From the NCBI GenBank assembly GCA_018375675.1, contig JAHACW010000001.1, positions 62,001-126,000 of the forward strand: 64,000 nt of DNA, given 5' to 3'. Of this stretch, positions 59,641 to 64,000 are shown piece after piece. Source of the stretch: Actinomyces sp. Lineage in GTDB: Bacteria; Actinomycetota; Actinomycetes; Actinomycetales; Actinomycetaceae. The notes under the pieces were generated by a model that saw only the letters and a list, made by a program, of their open reading frames with translations, ran no database searches and was not told where the DNA came from. Numbering within the stretch: position 1 is the stretch's first letter; each line of letters starts with the position of its first letter. Both the position numbers and the translations under genes were made by a program.

Positions 59641-60549
59641 ATGAGCAATCCATTCGCCAGGAACGAAGGAAGCGCCCAGGGATTTGGCCAGCAGGGCGGA
59701 TACCCCGGCGCTGCCCAGGGCGGATACCAGCAGGGATACGGCCAGCAGGTCGGGTACGCTCCCGGCCAGTACCAGGGCGGATATTCCGGCGCTGCCCAGG
59801 GCGTGCCCCAGCAGGCCTACGGCCAGTGGAACCCGCAGGGTGGCTACGGCGGGCAGGGTGGATTCCCTCAGGGCGCGCCCCAGCAGGGTGGCAAGTCCAA
59901 GACGCCGCTCATCATCGGCATCATTGCGAGCGTCGTCGTCATCGCGATCATTGTCGGTGTCGTCATCTGGGCGATGTCGGGATCTGATTCCGACGACTCC
60001 TCCAACAACTCCACCCCCGCACCCGGAACCTCTGCCCCGGCAAACCCGGGCAGTGGCAGCGCAAACCCGGCAAACCCCGCGCCTGGCAACCCTCAGGCAC
60101 CGAACAACACCAACCCGTCCGCCGCACCCACGCAGGGAAACGGAACGGGAGCCAACGGCATGCTCAGCATGACCCCGTACGGCGCCACCAATCTCTACGA
60201 GATCACCGACATCTCCTACGGCCCCAAGGCCGACAACAACGAGCAGACACTGAAGGTGACCTTCAAGGTCACTAACAAGGGCAATGCCCCGGAATTCGGC
60301 GGCATGTACCCGCGTGCGTACCAGAACAACGAACAGCTTGGACCGCCCAACTTCTTCATGACCCAGAAGCCCGATGACTTCGAGTACGTGCCCGGTGTCG
60401 AGGACGTTCCGGCCGGACAGTCTGTTCAGTACGTCGTCTACTGGGTGATCCCAAACAAGAGGGACCCCATCGAGTTCCGCGACCCGGCCTGGACCATCCT
60501 CCAGGCCCAGGGCCAGGATTACCAAAAGTGGACCTGGCAGCCGAAGTAA
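59641..60549 (+). CDS. Membrane-anchored DUF5067-like protein with Q/G-rich N terminus
   Basis: 302 residues, ATG with AAGGAG upstream. Residues 1-80 are cytosolic repeats of GGY, GQQ and AAQGG, low complexity. One membrane segment (LIIGIIASVVVIAIIVGVVIW, about 90-110) and a Pro/Asn/Ala/Gly linker (to about 175) follow. The extracellular domain starts YEITDISYGPKADNNEQTLKV and includes FKVTNKGNAPEFGGMYPRAY, the pattern of DUF5067/DUF4352 beta-sandwich domains. Its function is unknown. It interrupts the otherwise standard recF-dciA-gyrB series and has its own terminator, so it is probably a separate unit. Confidence 0.75.
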   Translation: MSNPFARNEGSAQGFGQQGGYPGAAQGGYQQGYGQQVGYAPGQYQGGYSGAAQGVPQQAYGQWNPQGGYGGQGGFPQGAPQQGGKSKTPLIIGIIASVVVIAIIVGVVIWAMSGSDSDDSSNNSTPAPGTSAPANPGSGSANPANPAPGNPQAPNNTNPSAAPTQGNGTGANGMLSMTPYGATNLYEITDISYGPKADNNEQTLKVTFKVTNKGNAPEFGGMYPRAYQNNEQLGPPNFFMTQKPDDFEYVPGVEDVPAGQSVQYVVYWVIPNKRDPIEFRDPAWTILQAQGQDYQKWTWQPK

Positions 60550-60650
60550 TCCACTGATCAGGCGTCGCGCACGCGCACGCTCAGAGCTCTGAAACGGCAT
60601 CTTTTCGAGCATCCTAACGCGCGAATCGTCGCTGTTTACAAGTGAGCGAC

Positions 60651-60684
60651 GGGGCCGCCCTCCCAGCCGGGAGGGCGGCCCCGT
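60651..60684 (+). terminator. Stem-loop downstream of the DUF5067-like gene
   Basis: A perfect 15-bp GC-rich stem (60651-60665 with 60670-60684), loop AGCC. It lies 100 bases after the stop and 173 bases before gyrB; a -10-like TAGAAT at 60806-60811 may belong to gyrB. Confidence 0.7.
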
Positions 60685-60856
60685 GCGTCCCAGCAGCAAC
60701 CACAATCGGCATGTGACTGGTCACAGTCGATTTTTCGTTGGAATCACGCAGTTTGTAAAGTAACCCTCCGAGCCTGTCAATCCCGGGAACAAGCGCCACT
60801 TTTGGTAGAATCTACAAGGTTAAACATCTATTTTCGCGCACTGCGAGGGGAGCCAC

Positions 60857-62881
60857 GTGGCTGACAACGAGAAGACCGCCGAAGGCGAGCAGTCCTACGG
60901 CGCATCGGACATCACCGTCCTCGAGGGCCTGGAAGCCGTCCGCAAGCGCCCGGGCATGTACATCGGATCCACCGGCGAACGCGGCCTGCACCACCTGGTG
61001 TACGAGGTCGTCGACAACTCCGTCGACGAGGCCCTGGCCGGCTACGCCGACCACATCGAGGTCACGATCCAGGAAGACGGCGGCATCAAGGTCGTCGACA
61101 ACGGTCGAGGCATCCCCGTCGACGAGCACCCCACCGAGCACAAGCCCACCGTCGAGGTCGTCATGACGATCCTCCACGCCGGCGGCAAGTTCGGCGGCGG
61201 CGGCTACGCCGTCTCGGGCGGCCTGCACGGCGTCGGCATCTCCGTCGTCAACGCCCTGTCCACCCGCGTGAACACCGAGATCCGCCGCCAGGGCTACGTG
61301 TGGCGCATGTCGTTCGCCAACGGCGGCACCCCCATCACGCCCCTTGAGCGCGGCGAAGAAACCGACGAGACCGGCACCACCCAGGTCTTCTACCCGGACC
61401 CGGAGATCTTCGAAACCGTCGAATTCGACTTCGAGACCCTGCGCCAGCGCTTCCAGCAGATGGCCTTCCTCAACAAGGGCCTGCGTATCACCCTGACCGA
61501 CGAGCGCGAGTTCGCCACCGACGAAGGCGACGAGATCGCCGGCGGCGAGGAGGCCTCGGACAAGAAGACCAAGGGTCACCGCACCGTCACCTACTGCTAC
61601 GAGCACGGCCTGCGTGACTACGTCGAATACCTCGACTCCGCCAAGAAGTCCGACACGATCAACAACGAGATCATCGACTTCGAAGCCGAAAACGACGAAG
61701 GCACCATGAGCGTGGAAATTGCCATGCAGTGGACCACCGCCTACTCCTCGTCCGTCCACACCTTCGCCAACACCATCAACACGACCGAAGGCGGCATGCA
61801 CGAGGAGGGCTTCCGCACCGCGCTGACCTCCCTCGTCAACCGCTACGGCCGCGACAAGGGCATCATCCGCGACAAGGATGACAACCTCACCGGTGACGAC
61901 GTTCGCGAAGGCCTGACCGCCGTCATCTCGATCAAGCTCACCGAGCCCCAGTTCGAAGGCCAGACGAAGACCAAGCTGGGCAACACCGAGGCCCGCACCT
62001 TCGTCGCCCAGCAGGTCTACTCCAAGCTCACCGACTGGTTCGACGCCCACCCCGCCGACGCCAAGGCCATCATCAACAAGGGCCAGGCCGCCCAGGCCGC
62101 CCGCGTCGCCGCCCGCAAGGCCCGTGAGGCCACGCGCCGCAAGGGCGTCCTCGAATCCGCCTCCATGCCCGGCAAGCTGCGCGACTGCTCCTCGCGCACG
62201 CCGTCCGAGTGCGAAATCTTCATCGTCGAGGGCGACTCCGCAGGCGGCTCCGCCGTCGGCGGCCGCGACCCCGAGCGTCAGGCCATCCTGCCGATCCGCG
62301 GCAAGATCCTCAACGTCGAAAAGGCGCGCCTGGACCGAGCCCTGTCCTCGGACACCATCCGCTCCCTCATCACCGCCTTCGGCACCGGCATCGGCGAAGA
62401 CTTCGATATCTCGAAGCTGCGCTACGGCAAGATCGTCATCATGGCGGACGCCGACGTCGACGGCCAGCACATCGCCACGCTGCTGCTGACCCTCCTCTTC
62501 CGCTACATGCGACCCCTCATCGAGGGCGGCCACACCTTCATCGCCATGCCCCCGCTGTACCGCATCAAGTGGACCAACGCGGAGCACGAATTCGCATACT
62601 CCGACAAGGAGCGCGACGAACTGCTCGCTGCCGGCGCCGCCGCGAACCGCCGCCTGCCCAAGGAAGGCGGCATCCAGCGATACAAGGGTCTGGGCGAAAT
62701 GAACGACCACGAACTGTGGGAGACCACCATGGATCCGGCCAGCCGAATCCTCAAGCAGGTCACCCTCGACGAGGCCGCAGACGCCGACGAGACCTTCACG
62801 ATCCTCATGGGCGACGACGTCGACCGACGCCGCACGTTCATCCAGCGCAACGCCTCCGACGTGCGCTTCCTCGACATCTGA
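60857..62881 (+). CDS. gyrB: DNA gyrase subunit B
   Basis: 674 residues, GTG start with GAGGGGAG upstream. GHKL ATPase: [52 protein letters not shown]. The transducer domain follows, then TOPRIM motifs EGDSAGGSA, and DADVDGQHI with the metal Asp residues. [10 protein letters not shown] and the C-terminal RRTFIQRNA are gyrase-type. With GyrA it introduces negative supercoils using ATP. It is shorter than E. coli GyrB (804), as usual for actinobacteria, which lack the extra insertion. Confidence 0.97.
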   Translation: MADNEKTAEGEQSYGASDITVLEGLEAVRKRPGMYIGSTGERGLHHLVYEVVDNSVDEALAGYADHIEVTIQEDGGIKVVDNGRGIPVDEHPTEHKPTVEVVMTILHAGGKFGGGGYAVSGGLHGVGISVVNALSTRVNTEIRRQGYVWRMSFANGGTPITPLERGEETDETGTTQVFYPDPEIFETVEFDFETLRQRFQQMAFLNKGLRITLTDEREFATDEGDEIAGGEEASDKKTKGHRTVTYCYEHGLRDYVEYLDSAKKSDTINNEIIDFEAENDEGTMSVEIAMQWTTAYSSSVHTFANTINTTEGGMHEEGFRTALTSLVNRYGRDKGIIRDKDDNLTGDDVREGLTAVISIKLTEPQFEGQTKTKLGNTEARTFVAQQVYSKLTDWFDAHPADAKAIINKGQAAQAARVAARKAREATRRKGVLESASMPGKLRDCSSRTPSECEIFIVEGDSAGGSAVGGRDPERQAILPIRGKILNVEKARLDRALSSDTIRSLITAFGTGIGEDFDISKLRYGKIVIMADADVDGQHIATLLLTLLFRYMRPLIEGGHTFIAMPPLYRIKWTNAEHEFAYSDKERDELLAAGAAANRRLPKEGGIQRYKGLGEMNDHELWETTMDPASRILKQVTLDEAADADETFTILMGDDVDRRRTFIQRNASDVRFLDI

Positions 62882-62957
62882 CATCACCCGCGACCAGCCC
62901 AGCCCCGGCCTCGTACCGGGCGGGCCCGATCGAGCAGAAACAACGTAAGGAACACTT

Positions 62958-64000
<1,043 letters not shown>

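Overview
The window is high-GC actinobacterial chromosome around the replication origin. The order rpmH-rnpA-yidD-yidC-jag-rsmG-parA-parB on one side and dnaA-dnaN-recF-dciA-gyrB-gyrA on the other is the usual actinobacterial oriC layout. Short dnaA, parB and gyrase proteins, LAxTG-type surface proteins and the 'anchored-repeat' metal ABC transporter suggest Actinomycetaceae (Schaalia/Actinomyces-like, typically oral). The genus is an inference from gene content, not a database match.

Region by region. 1-3.2 kb: end of a MalY/PatB-type C-S lyase, an NhaC antiporter, and a DUF4145 protein. 3.3-14.2 kb: an L-rhamnose regulon consisting of a class II aldolase, rhaB-rhaI-rhaM, a four-gene ABC importer, and a LacI regulator. 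Near-identical palindromes based on TGAAACGTTTCA lie at the promoters of the catabolic and transport units. 14.2-21.9 kb: a second sugar or polyol system with DhaK-like and DhaL-like kinase subunits, two permeases, a double ABC ATPase, a lipoprotein binding protein, and a divergent DeoR regulator with paired palindromic sites. 22-29.9 kb: an accessory island carrying an ISL3 transposase remnant, a small DUF4357 protein, a type I restriction-modification operon (XRE-hsdM-hsdS-hsdR), and two truncated genes meeting at the island edge (a DUF2326-like ATPase tail and a twice-damaged FGGY kinase). 29.9-32.9 kb: a hypothetical protein and two secreted or membrane proteins with an AT-rich mosaic centre.

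33-39.7 kb: a five-gene zinc/manganese uptake operon of the anchored-repeat ABC type behind a Zur-like box. Its four surface repeats share an HxH-x2-W motif, and one repeat is inserted inside the ZnuA-like binding protein. 39.7-40.6 kb: an AT-rich stretch with a 16-bp inverted repeat, an intrinsic-terminator-like hairpin and a well-expressed-looking 32-residue ORF. 40.7-44.2 kb: a three-gene ABC-3C-type conflict module made of a Rad50-like ATPase with a CxxC hook, a middle component, and a PD-(D/E)XK nuclease-like effector. It has lower GC than its surroundings and is the most interesting little-studied system here.

44.5-64 kb: an aminotransferase, a Ddl-like ATP-grasp ligase, a HAD phosphatase, then the segregation and replication core. 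Six perfect parS sites (TGTTTCACGTGAAACA) lie between 32.9 and 49.4 kb, and oriC with DnaA boxes lies between dnaA and dnaN. gyrA runs off the right edge. No tRNA, rRNA or CRISPR array was seen.
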